A stretch of 64,000 nucleotides of DNA, taken from assembly GCA_947452005.1 (NCBI GenBank), contig CANGBC010000002.1, forward strand, positions 186,001 to 250,000. Reading direction: 5' to 3'. The DNA is from Beijerinckiaceae bacterium (GTDB lineage Bacteria; Pseudomonadota; Alphaproteobacteria; Rhizobiales; Beijerinckiaceae). Under the pieces are notes generated by a model, which was not told the origin of the DNA, did not search any database, and worked only from the letters and a program-made list of their open reading frames with translations. Of this stretch, positions 37,767 through 46,196 are shown piece by piece. The first letter of the stretch is position 1. The number at the start of each line of letters is the position of its first letter. A program made the translations under genes and the position numbers.

Positions 37767-38795
37767 TTAGCGCTTGAGCAGCTTGTCGCACCAGCGCGGA
37801 TCAAACAATCCATCGGTGGGCGGCGCGGTGGGAAAATCACCAATCTCAACCTGATATGCGAGCATCGCTTTGGTGGGCGCTTCAATCAGGCGAATGTCGA
37901 AGATGAAATCAACAGCAGGTGATTTCAGTGCGGCCTGCATGGTTGCCGCCTCGACAAGCCCGCCACCTAAAACAGCCTCAACATGTTTGGCCGCTTCCGC
38001 CGGATCCTTGCGGATGAGGTCGGTTGCGCGTGCAAACAGCCCGACCATTTTCTCCAGCGCATCGGGCGAGGCTTTTTCAAACGCGCCTGTGGCTGCCATC
38101 ACGACACCGGGAATATCGGGAAACATGTCGCGCGCGGTCAGCAGCATTTTCAGCTTGGGATTGCGCTGCAAAACAATGGTTGCAGACGGCTCGAGCACGG
38201 TTGCGCCATCGACTGTGCCCGACAGCACCGCCTGCTGAACAGCATCAATGCCCATGGCAATGATCTCGACATCGTCTTTCGAGACCTTGCCGATCTTCCA
38301 GAGCCAATGATGAAGCGCGACGGTGGGCACGCCACCCGGCGGCAACGTCGCAAGCTTGGCCTTGCGCCCTTGCGACTTGGCAAAAGCAGCAAAGGCGATG
38401 GCTGGATCTTTATTGCCTGCAAAGCTCGCAGCCAGCGTTTCGGAGGAGACAAAGCCTGAGCCGCCCGAGCCTGCAGCCGCGACCACTTTCACATCAAGCC
38501 CGCGCGCACGAGCAACCGCAACGGGCGCCACACCAATGGCCAGCATATCCAGCGTGCCCGACGACAAAGCCTGTATGGCGGATGGACCGGAATCAAAACG
38601 CACCAGCTTCAGATCAAGCCCCGCATCGCGCGCCCAGCCTGTGCGGTCTGCCACATAAAGTGCGGAAGCGCCGATGACGGGCACATAGCCGATGCGCACA
38701 GCCGTTGGTGCTTGCGCCTGCGCCGACCCGGATACCGCAAGGGCCAGAGCGGCGGGGACAGCGGCCAATGCCTGACGGCGCGAAAAATGAGCCAT
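37767..38795 (-). CDS. orphan ABC substrate-binding protein, SsuA/NMT1-like
   Basis: 342 aa, ATG 38795 preceded by GGAG. N-terminal FSRRQALAAVPAALALAVSGSAQA may be a Tat signal. The mature start VRIGYVPVIGASALYVADRTG is typical of aliphatic-sulfonate/taurine binding proteins. No ATPase or permease gene is adjacent, so it must use another importer or have a sensing role. It lies just downstream of a DctP-type gene on the same strand. Confidence 0.87.
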   Translation of the reverse strand: MAHFSRRQALAAVPAALALAVSGSAQAQAPTAVRIGYVPVIGASALYVADRTGWARDAGLDLKLVRFDSGPSAIQALSSGTLDMLAIGVAPVAVARARGLDVKVVAAAGSGGSGFVSSETLAASFAGNKDPAIAFAAFAKSQGRKAKLATLPPGGVPTVALHHWLWKIGKVSKDDVEIIAMGIDAVQQAVLSGTVDGATVLEPSATIVLQRNPKLKMLLTARDMFPDIPGVVMAATGAFEKASPDALEKMVGLFARATDLIRKDPAEAAKHVEAVLGGGLVEAATMQAALKSPAVDFIFDIRLIEAPTKAMLAYQVEIGDFPTAPPTDGLFDPRWCDKLLKR

Positions 38796-38842
38796 GATCG
38801 TTCTCCAGAAAACTCTGGCCCGCTATAGCACAGCTTGCGGCC

Positions 38843-39862
38843 CTAGCCGAGTTTCCCGACCGACTTTTCCAACAAGTCCCAGGCCTGCGTGCCGATCTGC
38901 TTTTTCCAGCGCGGGTAAAAGCCATCTTTCAACCGCTGCTGGAAACCACTCATATCCGCACGGTTGAAGGCCATGCCGCGCTGGACCAGTGAGGCCTCGA
39001 GTTTCCGATTAAGATCAAGCGTCGCCTTGCGCTGCACCTTGACCTGACGGGCCACATGCTTGTCGACGATGGCACGGACGTCCGCAGGCAGCTTGTTCCA
39101 GAAGGCGGCATTGGCGATCATATTGAAGCCAGACCACATGTGATTGGTGACCGAGACATTCTTGGTCACTTCGTAAAGTTTGTTGGTCTCGACGATGATC
39201 AGGGGATTTTCCTGCCCGTCCACGCGCCCATCCTTCAGCGCGTCATAAAGCTGATTGATATTCAGCGAGACCGGATCGGCGCCCAGAGTACGAAAAACAT
39301 CGCGAAACATTTCGCCATCCGGAACACGGATTTTCTGACCTGCCAGATCATCAACGCTGCGAATGGCTTTCTCGCGCATATTCATTTGGCGAAGACCATT
39401 TTCAAACAGTCCACCACGCAATCGATGAATGCCTTTGGCCTCACATTCGCGATCCAATGTGCGCCCAAGCGGGCCATCATCAAGCTGCCACACCTGTTGC
39501 GAGCTTTTAAACACAAAGGGCAGGCCTTGAAGATCCATCACAGGCACCGCAGCGGATAACAGCCCGCCCATCAGCGCAAAAAATTCCAGCTCTCCCGATT
39601 GCACAAGCTTTAGCGCTGCGGGGTCTGAGCCCGGCAGCCCGTTGTTTTGCGGATAGACTGTGACATCAAGCCGCCCCTGCGTTTCCACGCGCACCGCCGA
39701 CCAGATGGCATCCAGCGCTTTGTAGAGCGGGTTGGCGACGGGCTGATTGACATATTGCCGGGCACGCCATCGCACCGCTCGAGAATATTGCGCCTTCACG
39801 GGCGCACTGATGCCCGCAGCAAGAGCTGATTGCAGGACAAGGCGACGCGACAACTTCACCAT
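38843..39862 (-). CDS. orphan TRAP-transporter binding protein, DctP family
   Basis: 339 aa with export signal (LSRRLVLQSALAAGISAPVKA). The family features GRLDVTVYPQNNG, LVQSGELEFFALMGG and FEN/GLRQMNMREKAIRSVDDLAGQKIRVP, with the conserved carboxylate-binding Arg, are visible. ATG 39862 has AGGAG upstream. DctQ and DctM membrane subunits are absent from the window. The ligand would be an organic acid. Confidence 0.9.
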   Translation of the reverse strand: MVKLSRRLVLQSALAAGISAPVKAQYSRAVRWRARQYVNQPVANPLYKALDAIWSAVRVETQGRLDVTVYPQNNGLPGSDPAALKLVQSGELEFFALMGGLLSAAVPVMDLQGLPFVFKSSQQVWQLDDGPLGRTLDRECEAKGIHRLRGGLFENGLRQMNMREKAIRSVDDLAGQKIRVPDGEMFRDVFRTLGADPVSLNINQLYDALKDGRVDGQENPLIIVETNKLYEVTKNVSVTNHMWSGFNMIANAAFWNKLPADVRAIVDKHVARQVKVQRKATLDLNRKLEASLVQRGMAFNRADMSGFQQRLKDGFYPRWKKQIGTQAWDLLEKSVGKLG

Positions 39863-39955
39863 TTTGGATCTCCTGCAGCCTAGCTGACACGATCACGCCC
39901 AGAAAGCGCCCGAATAGGCGCGCTGTTGGATACAAACTTCCTTGGGGGTGGATCG

Positions 39956-41068
39956 ATGCTACGCCGTTTCATAATTCTCACGCTGCTCATCTTCAGCTCG
40001 TCCACCTTTGCCACGGCACAGACGTCAACGAACGAAAGTGAGAATGCGATCCGTAACCGCCGCAATGCCTGGACGATCGGCATGGCTTCAGGTCAGCTGG
40101 AGGGGCTGTATCCACGCTTTGCCGCAGAAATTGCGCGCGTGCTGGATGATGGCGACAATCTGCGCATCCTGCCCTATCTGGCCTATGGCGCAGCTTCCAA
40201 TATTGAAGATCTGCTTTATCTGCGCGGCATCGACATTGCGTTCACGCAGTCCGATGCGCTCGAATATTTCAAGACCGAACGTAAGGTGCGCAATCTGCCG
40301 GGCCGCATTTCCTATCTGATGCGCCTCTACACAACCGAAGTGCATATTCTGGCGACCGCCGACATCAAGACACTGGAAGATTTGCGCGGCAAGAAAGTGA
40401 GCTTTGGACCACCCGGCAATTCGGCAGCCTTGACGGGGCAAATCATCTTTGAGCGTCTTGCCATCCCCATTGACGCCAAGCTGATCGATCACACGCAAGG
40501 ACTTGAGCAGCTGCGCCACGGCGAGATCAGCGCCTTGGTGCGTGTGGTGGGAAAGCCCGTCGATTATTTCACGAAAATTGCGCCTGACTCGGGCCTGCAT
40601 TTTCTCACCATTCCCGGCAAACAGGTCTTCAATGATCTCTATTCCTATGGCGAGCTGACAGGTGATGATTATCCAACCCTTGTGCGCAAAGGTGAGACGA
40701 TTGACACAATCGCAGTGCCAACCGTGCTGGCGGTTTTCAATTGGCCGAGAAACTCTGATCGCTGGCAGCGCCTGCAAAAATTCACCAATGCCATGTTTGC
40801 AAAATTTGATCGCTTTCAGCAGCCGCCCTTCCACCCCAAATGGCGTGAGGTCAATCTGGCCGCAGATGTGCCAGGCTGGACACGCTCGCCGCTGGCGGAT
40901 GCGGCACTGAAGTCACTGACACCCGAAGCGCAAGCGGGCTCGGACTCAAAAGCCTTTGAGGATTTTCTGCGCGCCACGCAGGGCGGCAAATCCGTCAATT
41001 CTGCGCAGCGTGAAAAACTGTTCCGCGAATTTATCTCCTGGCGTGCGCAACAATCTGTGCGCCCCTAG
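39956..41068 (+). CDS. TAXI-family TRAP solute-binding protein
   Basis: 370 aa from ATG 39956 (MLRRFIILTLL); signal peptide cleaved near TATA-QTS. WTIGMASGQLEGLYPRFAAEIARVL and DIAFTQSDALEYF fit the TAXI group, and VSFGPPGNSAALTGQIIFERL is its central motif. No DctM-type permease is nearby. It is followed 3 bp later by a membrane-anchored hypothetical gene, so the two may share a transcript. Ligand unknown. Confidence 0.85.
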   Translation: MLRRFIILTLLIFSSSTFATAQTSTNESENAIRNRRNAWTIGMASGQLEGLYPRFAAEIARVLDDGDNLRILPYLAYGAASNIEDLLYLRGIDIAFTQSDALEYFKTERKVRNLPGRISYLMRLYTTEVHILATADIKTLEDLRGKKVSFGPPGNSAALTGQIIFERLAIPIDAKLIDHTQGLEQLRHGEISALVRVVGKPVDYFTKIAPDSGLHFLTIPGKQVFNDLYSYGELTGDDYPTLVRKGETIDTIAVPTVLAVFNWPRNSDRWQRLQKFTNAMFAKFDRFQQPPFHPKWREVNLAADVPGWTRSPLADAALKSLTPEAQAGSDSKAFEDFLRATQGGKSVNSAQREKLFREFISWRAQQSVRP

Positions 41069-41071
41069 AAA

Positions 41072-41686
41072 ATGGTGAGACGCAGCATGCATATTCTCTC
41101 AGCCTCGATCATCGGATCAGGGATCGCTTTGTTCGGCATTCTGGCTGTCGTGCAATGGCGCGATGTCGAACAATCAGCTTTCGTGATCGAAAACCCAGCC
41201 CCGCCCGCCGATCTGGCCCAAAGCCAGGCTGCACGCATCGGCGCCGAAAAGCGCTTGGCTGATGCAATGGCCACCCAGATCACCAATTGGCCCAAGGCCG
41301 ATCAGGCAAAGCCCGCTGAACCACAGCCACAGCCACAGCCACAGCCGCAAACACGTGTCGCACGCATTGAGCCATCGCCTGCGCCCTCGGCGCCGGACAT
41401 GTCGATGCCGCTCGTCGAGCAAGAGGCTTTGCTCAATCGCGTTGGCGCACTGCTGCATCAAGGCGATATTGGCGCGGCGCGCGCGGTGCTCAATCGTCTG
41501 GTGCGCGAGAATAATCCGCGTGCGGCTTTTCTGCTGGCGCAAAGCTATGATCCGGAAATTCTAAAACAGGGAAAAGTGGTGGGCATGCGCCCCGACCCGG
41601 CCCTCGCACGCTCGCTTTATGAAAAGGCGTTGCGCAATGGCGTGACCGAAGCCAAAGCTGCCCTTGATGCATTGCCCCCGCCATGA
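41072..41686 (+). CDS. membrane-anchored Sel1/TPR-like hypothetical protein
   Basis: 204 aa. One N-terminal membrane helix (about 8-27), then a linker with a tandem Pro-Gln run (PQPQPQPQPQ near residue 90, encoded by CCACAG repeats). A C-terminal helical region (about 110-204) contains LLHQGDIGAARAVLNRLV and DPALARSLYEKALRNGVTEAKAALDAL, like one or two Sel1 repeats. The C-terminal part is probably periplasmic. Overlaps the next start by ATGA. Confidence 0.7.
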   Translation: MVRRSMHILSASIIGSGIALFGILAVVQWRDVEQSAFVIENPAPPADLAQSQAARIGAEKRLADAMATQITNWPKADQAKPAEPQPQPQPQPQTRVARIEPSPAPSAPDMSMPLVEQEALLNRVGALLHQGDIGAARAVLNRLVRENNPRAAFLLAQSYDPEILKQGKVVGMRPDPALARSLYEKALRNGVTEAKAALDALPPP

Positions 41687-41967
41687 GAGCCTGGGGCATG
41701 CGCATCGGTCTTGCTCTCCTTGCCCTGCTGCCCATGTTGATCGCGCCAGCCTGCGCGCAGGATCAGCAGCTCATCCCACTGCCTTACCCATCAGGTGCAG
41801 AGGGTGCGCATGGCCTGTCCGCTCCGCTCACGCGTCATCATCAGAGGCTGATCCCCACACCCTATCCACGCCAGATTGGCCCCAATGCGCTGGGCAATCC
41901 GCGCCCCAGTCGCGTGCGGGGGCACCAAAGACTGCTGAAGCGCCCTTATCCACGGCTGGACCGCTAG
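41683..41967 (+). CDS. small secreted hypothetical protein with internal Pro-Tyr-Pro repeats
   Basis: 94 aa, coupled to the upstream gene by ATGA. A signal peptide (cleavage near APACA-QDQ) is followed by three related motifs: QQLIPLPYP, QRLIPTPYPR and QRLLKRPYPR, each after a short polar spacer. I recognise no family. The regular motif spacing suggests a binding peptide or a processed product. Confidence 0.6.
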   Translation: MRAWGMRIGLALLALLPMLIAPACAQDQQLIPLPYPSGAEGAHGLSAPLTRHHQRLIPTPYPRQIGPNALGNPRPSRVRGHQRLLKRPYPRLDR

Positions 41968-42014
41968 CCGCTTTGTGCGGAACTGCACGGGCAGAGGCGC
42001 ATTGTGCTTGAGCC

Positions 42015-42383
42015 ATGGGACAAGCTCTCAAAATCTCGGAAGCACTCGTCATCTGCTCACATGCGGATTCACGCCATATTGCCTGCACGCTGATTGAGGA
42101 GAGCGGCTTTGAAGTTTTGGAAGCCGACACGATGGAAGATGGTGCCGCGCATTTGATGCAACATGCGCAATCCGTGTCGCTGGTCTTTGCGGAAGCCAAT
42201 GACGCAGAAGAGGCGCGCCGTCTGGCTTTGCTCATTCAGGATCAATGGCCGTGGATTAAAGTTCTGGTGGCCATTGACCACACCGCGGTGGCGATAGCCG
42301 ACATGCCGCACAGCGCCATTCTCATGCGCAGGCCTTGGCGCCCGCTTGATCTGCTGATCGAGGCCGAGCGCGCCACAAAATGA
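42015..42383 (+). CDS. degenerate response-regulator receiver-domain protein
   Basis: 122-aa stand-alone CheY-like fold with AALVICSHADSRHI-type beta1 region (here EALVICSHADSRHIACTLIEESGFEVLEADTMED). The phosphoacceptor position after beta3 reads LVFAEAN, with Glu replacing Asp, and the beta5 Lys is Arg in ILMRRPWRPLDLL. Glu may mimic the phosphorylated state. The output partner is unknown and no kinase gene is near. Confidence 0.75.
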   Translation: MGQALKISEALVICSHADSRHIACTLIEESGFEVLEADTMEDGAAHLMQHAQSVSLVFAEANDAEEARRLALLIQDQWPWIKVLVAIDHTAVAIADMPHSAILMRRPWRPLDLLIEAERATK

Positions 42384-42385
42384 AA

Positions 42386-42405
42386 CGGGCGCCCGAAGGC
42401 GCCCG
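42386..42405 (-). terminator. hairpin terminator of the zinc alcohol dehydrogenase gene
   Basis: CGGGCGCC / GGCGCCCG stem with a 4-nt loop. It is followed on the minus strand by TTTCATTTT, so it mainly serves the gene ending at 42447. Confidence 0.7.
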
Positions 42406-42446
42406 CTCAAATGGATCAGAGATCCAAACATTCTTGGTGGGATGGA

Positions 42447-43562
42447 TCAGAGATCCATCCAGGGCATCAGCGAGACGTGGATGACATCCGGTGCGCCCAT
42501 GCCGCCCACTGACTTGATCGCATATTCGGCGTCTTTCAGGCCGAAGCGATGTGTCGTCATCATATCGATGGGGAAACGCTTCGACGCCAATTGTTCCAGC
42601 GCCAATTCGCAAGCCTTGTAGGAATGGCCGCGTGCCGACTTCAGCGTGATGTATTTCACGGTCATCTTGCCGACTGGGAAGTTCGGGAAGTCAGCCATTT
42701 CACCCTGGATGATCATCGTGCCGCCCTTGCGCTTCAGGGCTTCGATGCCCAGCAAGATCGGCGCGGTGCCAGCGCCCGCCGTGCAATCGAGCACGACATC
42801 AACGCCCTTGCCGCCAGTGATTTCCTTGATGCGCTCGACCGGATCTTCTTCCTGCACGTTGATGACGTAATCAGCGCCCATGATCTTGGCGCAATCGAGA
42901 CGCGCCTTATCCTTGTTGGTGCCGGTGACGATGATCAGCGAAGCGCCCGCCTGCTTGCAGGCGATGGTCTGCGACAGACCCTGCTGGCCGGGGCCCTGGA
43001 TGAGCACGGTGGAATTATAGCCCACGCCGCAATCCATCAGCGCCCATTCAATGCCATTGGCCATGGGGGTGACGAGACCAGCGAGTTCCGGTGTCACGCC
43101 CTTGGGGACGTGATGAACAACCGAATTCCACGGCAGGTAAACATATTGAGCAAAGCCGCCCCACAGATGCGGAGGGTTGTCGCAAGTCGTGTAGCCGTAG
43201 CGAATGCCGTTCGGGTTGTAGCGCCAGTCAGTCGCCTCGCAATGGCGGTATTGACCCAGGTGGCACCATTCGCACTTACCGCAGGAGACGTAATGCTCAA
43301 CGAAGACGAGATCGCCTTCCTTGAAGCCCTTGCGGTTGGTGAATTCGCGACCTGCCTTGGCGATATAGCCGATGTTCTCATGGCCCATGATGACCGGACC
43401 GCCCTTGAGGGGATCCTTGAACATTTTCACGTCCGTGCCGCAGATGCCCGCGACTTCCATCTTCATGAGCGCGCCGTCGATCGGAATCTCCGGCATGGGG
43501 AACTCACGGATCTCCAGCTTGCTCGCGCCTGTTTTAACCGAAGCAAGAACCTTCTCGACCAT
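42447..43562 (-). CDS. zinc-dependent medium-chain alcohol dehydrogenase
   Basis: 371-aa MDR enzyme. Catalytic-zinc motif GICGTDVKMF and GHENIGYI, structural-zinc cluster CGKCEWCHLGQYRHC (about residues 95-110), and the nucleotide-binding loop GPGQQGLSQ are present. The start ATG 43562 follows AAGGGGAA. It probably oxidises a polyol or hydroxy acid with NAD(P). It is divergent from the 116-aa gene and the binding-protein-like genes of the catabolic block. Confidence 0.92.
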   Translation of the reverse strand: MVEKVLASVKTGASKLEIREFPMPEIPIDGALMKMEVAGICGTDVKMFKDPLKGGPVIMGHENIGYIAKAGREFTNRKGFKEGDLVFVEHYVSCGKCEWCHLGQYRHCEATDWRYNPNGIRYGYTTCDNPPHLWGGFAQYVYLPWNSVVHHVPKGVTPELAGLVTPMANGIEWALMDCGVGYNSTVLIQGPGQQGLSQTIACKQAGASLIIVTGTNKDKARLDCAKIMGADYVINVQEEDPVERIKEITGGKGVDVVLDCTAGAGTAPILLGIEALKRKGGTMIIQGEMADFPNFPVGKMTVKYITLKSARGHSYKACELALEQLASKRFPIDMMTTHRFGLKDAEYAIKSVGGMGAPDVIHVSLMPWMDL

Positions 43563-43666
43563 GATATTCCCCTTTCGTTGTAGAGGGGGACTTCGTATCT
43601 TGCACAGCGAGGGACGGTCAAGCGGGTTTTGCCTGTAAAATCCGTGCCTCGCGACCCGGAGAGTCC

Positions 43667-44017
43667 ATGTCGACCGATGCTGCAGCGCAACAAAACCCTG
43701 GCCAGGGCGGTTCCTACCGCCTGGGCGTCAGCGCGCGCCCGGCTGAAAACCGCGAAGCCATCACCCGTGTGAAGGAATTTGTGCGCACGCGATTCCGATT
43801 GGTGGAAGATGACGTGGTCATGGTAACCGAGCTGGAATGTGGCCTGCCCGGCTGCCCGCCGCTTGAAACCGTCATCGCTTTCTGGTGCGAAGATGGCGAG
43901 CGGCGCCATTACAAGGTTTTCAAACCGGTGGCAGAGGTTGTCGAAGATGACCTGCCCCCGTGGTGGATGAAGAACGCATTGATCGTGCCCGAGGGAACCG
44001 GCTGCGATTGCTGTTAA
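43667..44017 (+). CDS. hypothetical protein with CGLPGCPPLE motif and CDCC C-terminus
   Basis: 116 aa, ATG 43667 after GGAGAG. Not a family I can name. It contains ELECGLPGCPPLETVIAFW and ends TGCDCC, giving five Cys in a small soluble protein, so metal or redox binding is possible. The middle has HYKVFKPVAEVVEDDLPPWWM. It precedes the dihydroxyphthalate-decarboxylase-like gene by 15 bp and may be cotranscribed with it. Confidence 0.7.
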   Translation: MSTDAAAQQNPGQGGSYRLGVSARPAENREAITRVKEFVRTRFRLVEDDVVMVTELECGLPGCPPLETVIAFWCEDGERRHYKVFKPVAEVVEDDLPPWWMKNALIVPEGTGCDCC

Positions 44018-44032
44018 GAGAGGAAAAGAAAC

Positions 44033-45007
44033 TTGGCCAAGAAAATCCCGCTCAAACTCGCCATTGCCGAATATCCCCACACATCCAAGATCCGCGACGG
44101 ATCGATTGAGATCGAGGGCATCGAGCCGGAGTTTATCACCGTCAATCCGCAGATCGCCGCCTATCGCCGCATGGTGCGTCAGGTCGAGTTTGATGTCTGC
44201 GAAATTGCGCCCACCACTTACATGATCGCGCGCGCCTATGGCGCCCCTTTCGTGGCTCTGCCGATTTTCGTGACGCGCCATTTTCATCACGGTGGCCTGC
44301 TGGTGCGCCCGGAGCTGGGCATCAAGCACCCCAAAGATCTTGAAGGCAAAAAGGTCGGCGTGCGCGCTTATTCCGTCACCACGGGTGTGTGGACGCGCGG
44401 CATTTTCATCGACGAATTCGGCATGGACACGAGCAAGGTCACTTGGGTCGTTGATGACGAAGAGCACGTGCAGCAGCTGAAGCTGCCTGAAAATGTCATT
44501 CACACGCAGGGCAAATCGCTCTTCCAGATGATGAAAGATGGCGAATTGGCCGCAGGCTTTGCCGCCAATGCTGGCATTGGCCGCTCAGGCGATCCGGCTG
44601 GTGGCTGGAAGACAGAAGACACGAGCATGTGGCCCGATCTCTTCCCCAATGCGCATGATCTGGAAGCCGAATGGTACAAGCGCACGGGCATCTATCCGAT
44701 GCATGCCACCATTGTGGTGAAGGATTCCGTGCTGGCCGAACACCCATGGGTGGCACGTTCGCTTTATGATGCGTTTGAGACCGCCAAGCAGGATTGGATG
44801 GCGCGCATGAATTCGGGCGAGCTCGATGGGGCGAATGAGAAGAAATACAAGAAGATCATGAAAATCGTGGGCGATGATCCGCTCCCCCATGGCATGGAAT
44901 TCAACATGCCGACTATTTTGAAGCTCGAAGACACAGCCTTCAAACAGGGCATGATCCCGCAGCGCGTGCCGCTGGAGAAGGCTTGGGTTGATCCGCTGAA
45001 GGTTTGA
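44033..45007 (+). CDS. 4,5-dihydroxyphthalate decarboxylase-like protein (type II periplasmic-binding fold), paralog 1
   Basis: 324 aa from TTG 44033, with AGAGGA upstream. No signal peptide is evident. The family pattern is LAIAEYPHTSKIRDGSIEIEGIE, FDVCEIAPTTYMIARA, FVALPIFVTRHFHHGG, LEGKKVGVRAYSVTTGVWTRGIFIDEFG. Pht5-type decarboxylases share this fold with binding proteins, so the protein may be a cytosolic decarboxylase or, less likely, a binding protein. Two relatives lie at 45132 and 60154. Confidence 0.78.
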   Translation: MAKKIPLKLAIAEYPHTSKIRDGSIEIEGIEPEFITVNPQIAAYRRMVRQVEFDVCEIAPTTYMIARAYGAPFVALPIFVTRHFHHGGLLVRPELGIKHPKDLEGKKVGVRAYSVTTGVWTRGIFIDEFGMDTSKVTWVVDDEEHVQQLKLPENVIHTQGKSLFQMMKDGELAAGFAANAGIGRSGDPAGGWKTEDTSMWPDLFPNAHDLEAEWYKRTGIYPMHATIVVKDSVLAEHPWVARSLYDAFETAKQDWMARMNSGELDGANEKKYKKIMKIVGDDPLPHGMEFNMPTILKLEDTAFKQGMIPQRVPLEKAWVDPLKV

Positions 45008-45016
45008 AACCCGCAC

Positions 45017-45106
45017 CGTCATTGCGAGCCGCAGGCGAAGCAATCCAGAACAGCCTCACATGTGGGCTCTGGATTGCCGCGTCGCCTTCGGCTCCTCGCA
45101 ATGACG
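45017..45106. repeat. full intergenic palindromic repeat (family A)
   Basis: CGTCATTGCGAGCCGCAGGCGAAGCAATCCAGA inverted against TCTGGATTGCCGCGTCGCC...CGCAATGACG between paralogs 1 and 2. A hairpin here could alter expression of the second gene. Confidence 0.85.
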
Positions 45107-45131
45107 AAGAAAAATGATGGAGGAAAACAAG

Positions 45132-46067
45132 ATGAAACTGCACACCGCACTCCAGACGCTCGGCCATACGCAAGCGCTGAAAGACGGCACGATCCGCCCT
45201 GAAACCTTCGACTTCGAGTTTGAAGAAGTGCCAGCCATCATTCAGGCCTTCCGTCGCATGGTGCGTGGCCTTGAATTTGATATTTCGGAAATGGCCATCA
45301 CGACCTACCTCTGCGCCAAAGCGCATGGCAAAAAGTTCACGGCCATTCCGGTGTTCCCGTTCCGCGCCTTTCATCATGGCGCGATTGTCACCAACACAAA
45401 GCTTGGCATCACCGACCCGAAACAGCTGGAAGGCAAGAAAGTTGGCGTCAATCGCGGCTATACGGTGACGGCGGGTGTCTGGGCACGCTCCATCCTGCAG
45501 CATGATTATGGCGTTGACCTCTCCAAAATCACGTGGGTGCTGTCGGGCGATGAGCATGTGGCGGAATATAAAGCTCCGTCCAATGTCGTGCCGGTGGAAG
45601 CTGGCAAGAAGGTCGAAGATATGCTGCTGTCAGGCGAGCTCGCCGCAGCGTCCGGCGTCGTGATTGATCATCCCGACATCAAGCCGCTGATCCCCAATCC
45701 TGCCCAAGCAGGCTTTGAGGCTTTGCGCTTGCGTGGCCATTATCCGATCAACCACACATTGGTTGTGAAGGATGAATTGCTCGAAGCGCACCCCGGTCTG
45801 GCGAAAGACATTTTCGAGACCTTTGCGAAAGCCAAGCGCGCTTATGTCGAGACGCTGAAGGCTGGCATTGCTGAACCCACAAAGAATGACCAGACCGCGA
45901 TGAAGATCATGGAGATCACCGGCAAGGACCCGATGCCTTTTGGTGTCGAGCCCAACCGCGCCATGATTGAAGCGATCAATCAATATGCGACCGAACAACA
46001 GATCATCCCGCGCCCGTTCAAGATGGACGAGATCTGGGCCAAGGGCACGCTGGATCTGGTGGGGTAA
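45132..46067 (+). CDS. 4,5-dihydroxyphthalate decarboxylase-like protein, paralog 2
   Basis: 311 aa from ATG 45132, which has GGAGG at good spacing; the ORF-track start is 18 bp earlier. It parallels paralog 1 throughout: LEFDISEMAITTYLCAKA, FTAIPVFPFRAFHHGAIV, LEGKKVGVNRGYTVTAGVWARSILQHDYG. It also lacks a signal peptide. Upstream lies a palindromic repeat, downstream a hairpin terminator. Confidence 0.78.
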   Translation: MKLHTALQTLGHTQALKDGTIRPETFDFEFEEVPAIIQAFRRMVRGLEFDISEMAITTYLCAKAHGKKFTAIPVFPFRAFHHGAIVTNTKLGITDPKQLEGKKVGVNRGYTVTAGVWARSILQHDYGVDLSKITWVLSGDEHVAEYKAPSNVVPVEAGKKVEDMLLSGELAAASGVVIDHPDIKPLIPNPAQAGFEALRLRGHYPINHTLVVKDELLEAHPGLAKDIFETFAKAKRAYVETLKAGIAEPTKNDQTAMKIMEITGKDPMPFGVEPNRAMIEAINQYATEQQIIPRPFKMDEIWAKGTLDLVG

Positions 46068-46074
46068 GGACAAG

Positions 46075-46103
46075 AAAAAGGCGACCCATTGGCCGCCTTT
46101 TTT
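46075..46103 (+). terminator. hairpin terminator after paralog 2
   Basis: AAAAAGGCG / CGCCTTTTT stem with a 10-nt loop and a T run, directly after the stop codon. Confidence 0.8.
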
Positions 46104-46107
46104 GTTT

Positions 46108-46191
46108 CGTCATTGCGAGGAGCAAAGCGACGAAGCAATCCAGAGCTTCACGTGGGGCCTTCTGGATTGCTTCGCTTCGCTCGCAATGACG
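46108..46191. repeat. full intergenic palindromic repeat (family A)
   Basis: CGTCATTGCGAGGAGCAAAGCGACGAAGCAATCCAGA inverted against TCTGGATTGCTTCGCTTCGCTCGCAATGACG, just after the terminator and at the 3' end of the alpha/beta hydrolase gene. Confidence 0.85.
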
Positions 46192-46196
46192 AGCTG

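Noticed and set aside
41326-41350. CCACAG tandem repeat
   Set aside because: Encodes the Pro-Gln linker of the Sel1-like protein; too short and not spacer-separated for an array.
42549-43583. 344-aa plus-strand ORF
   Set aside because: Antisense to the zinc alcohol dehydrogenase.
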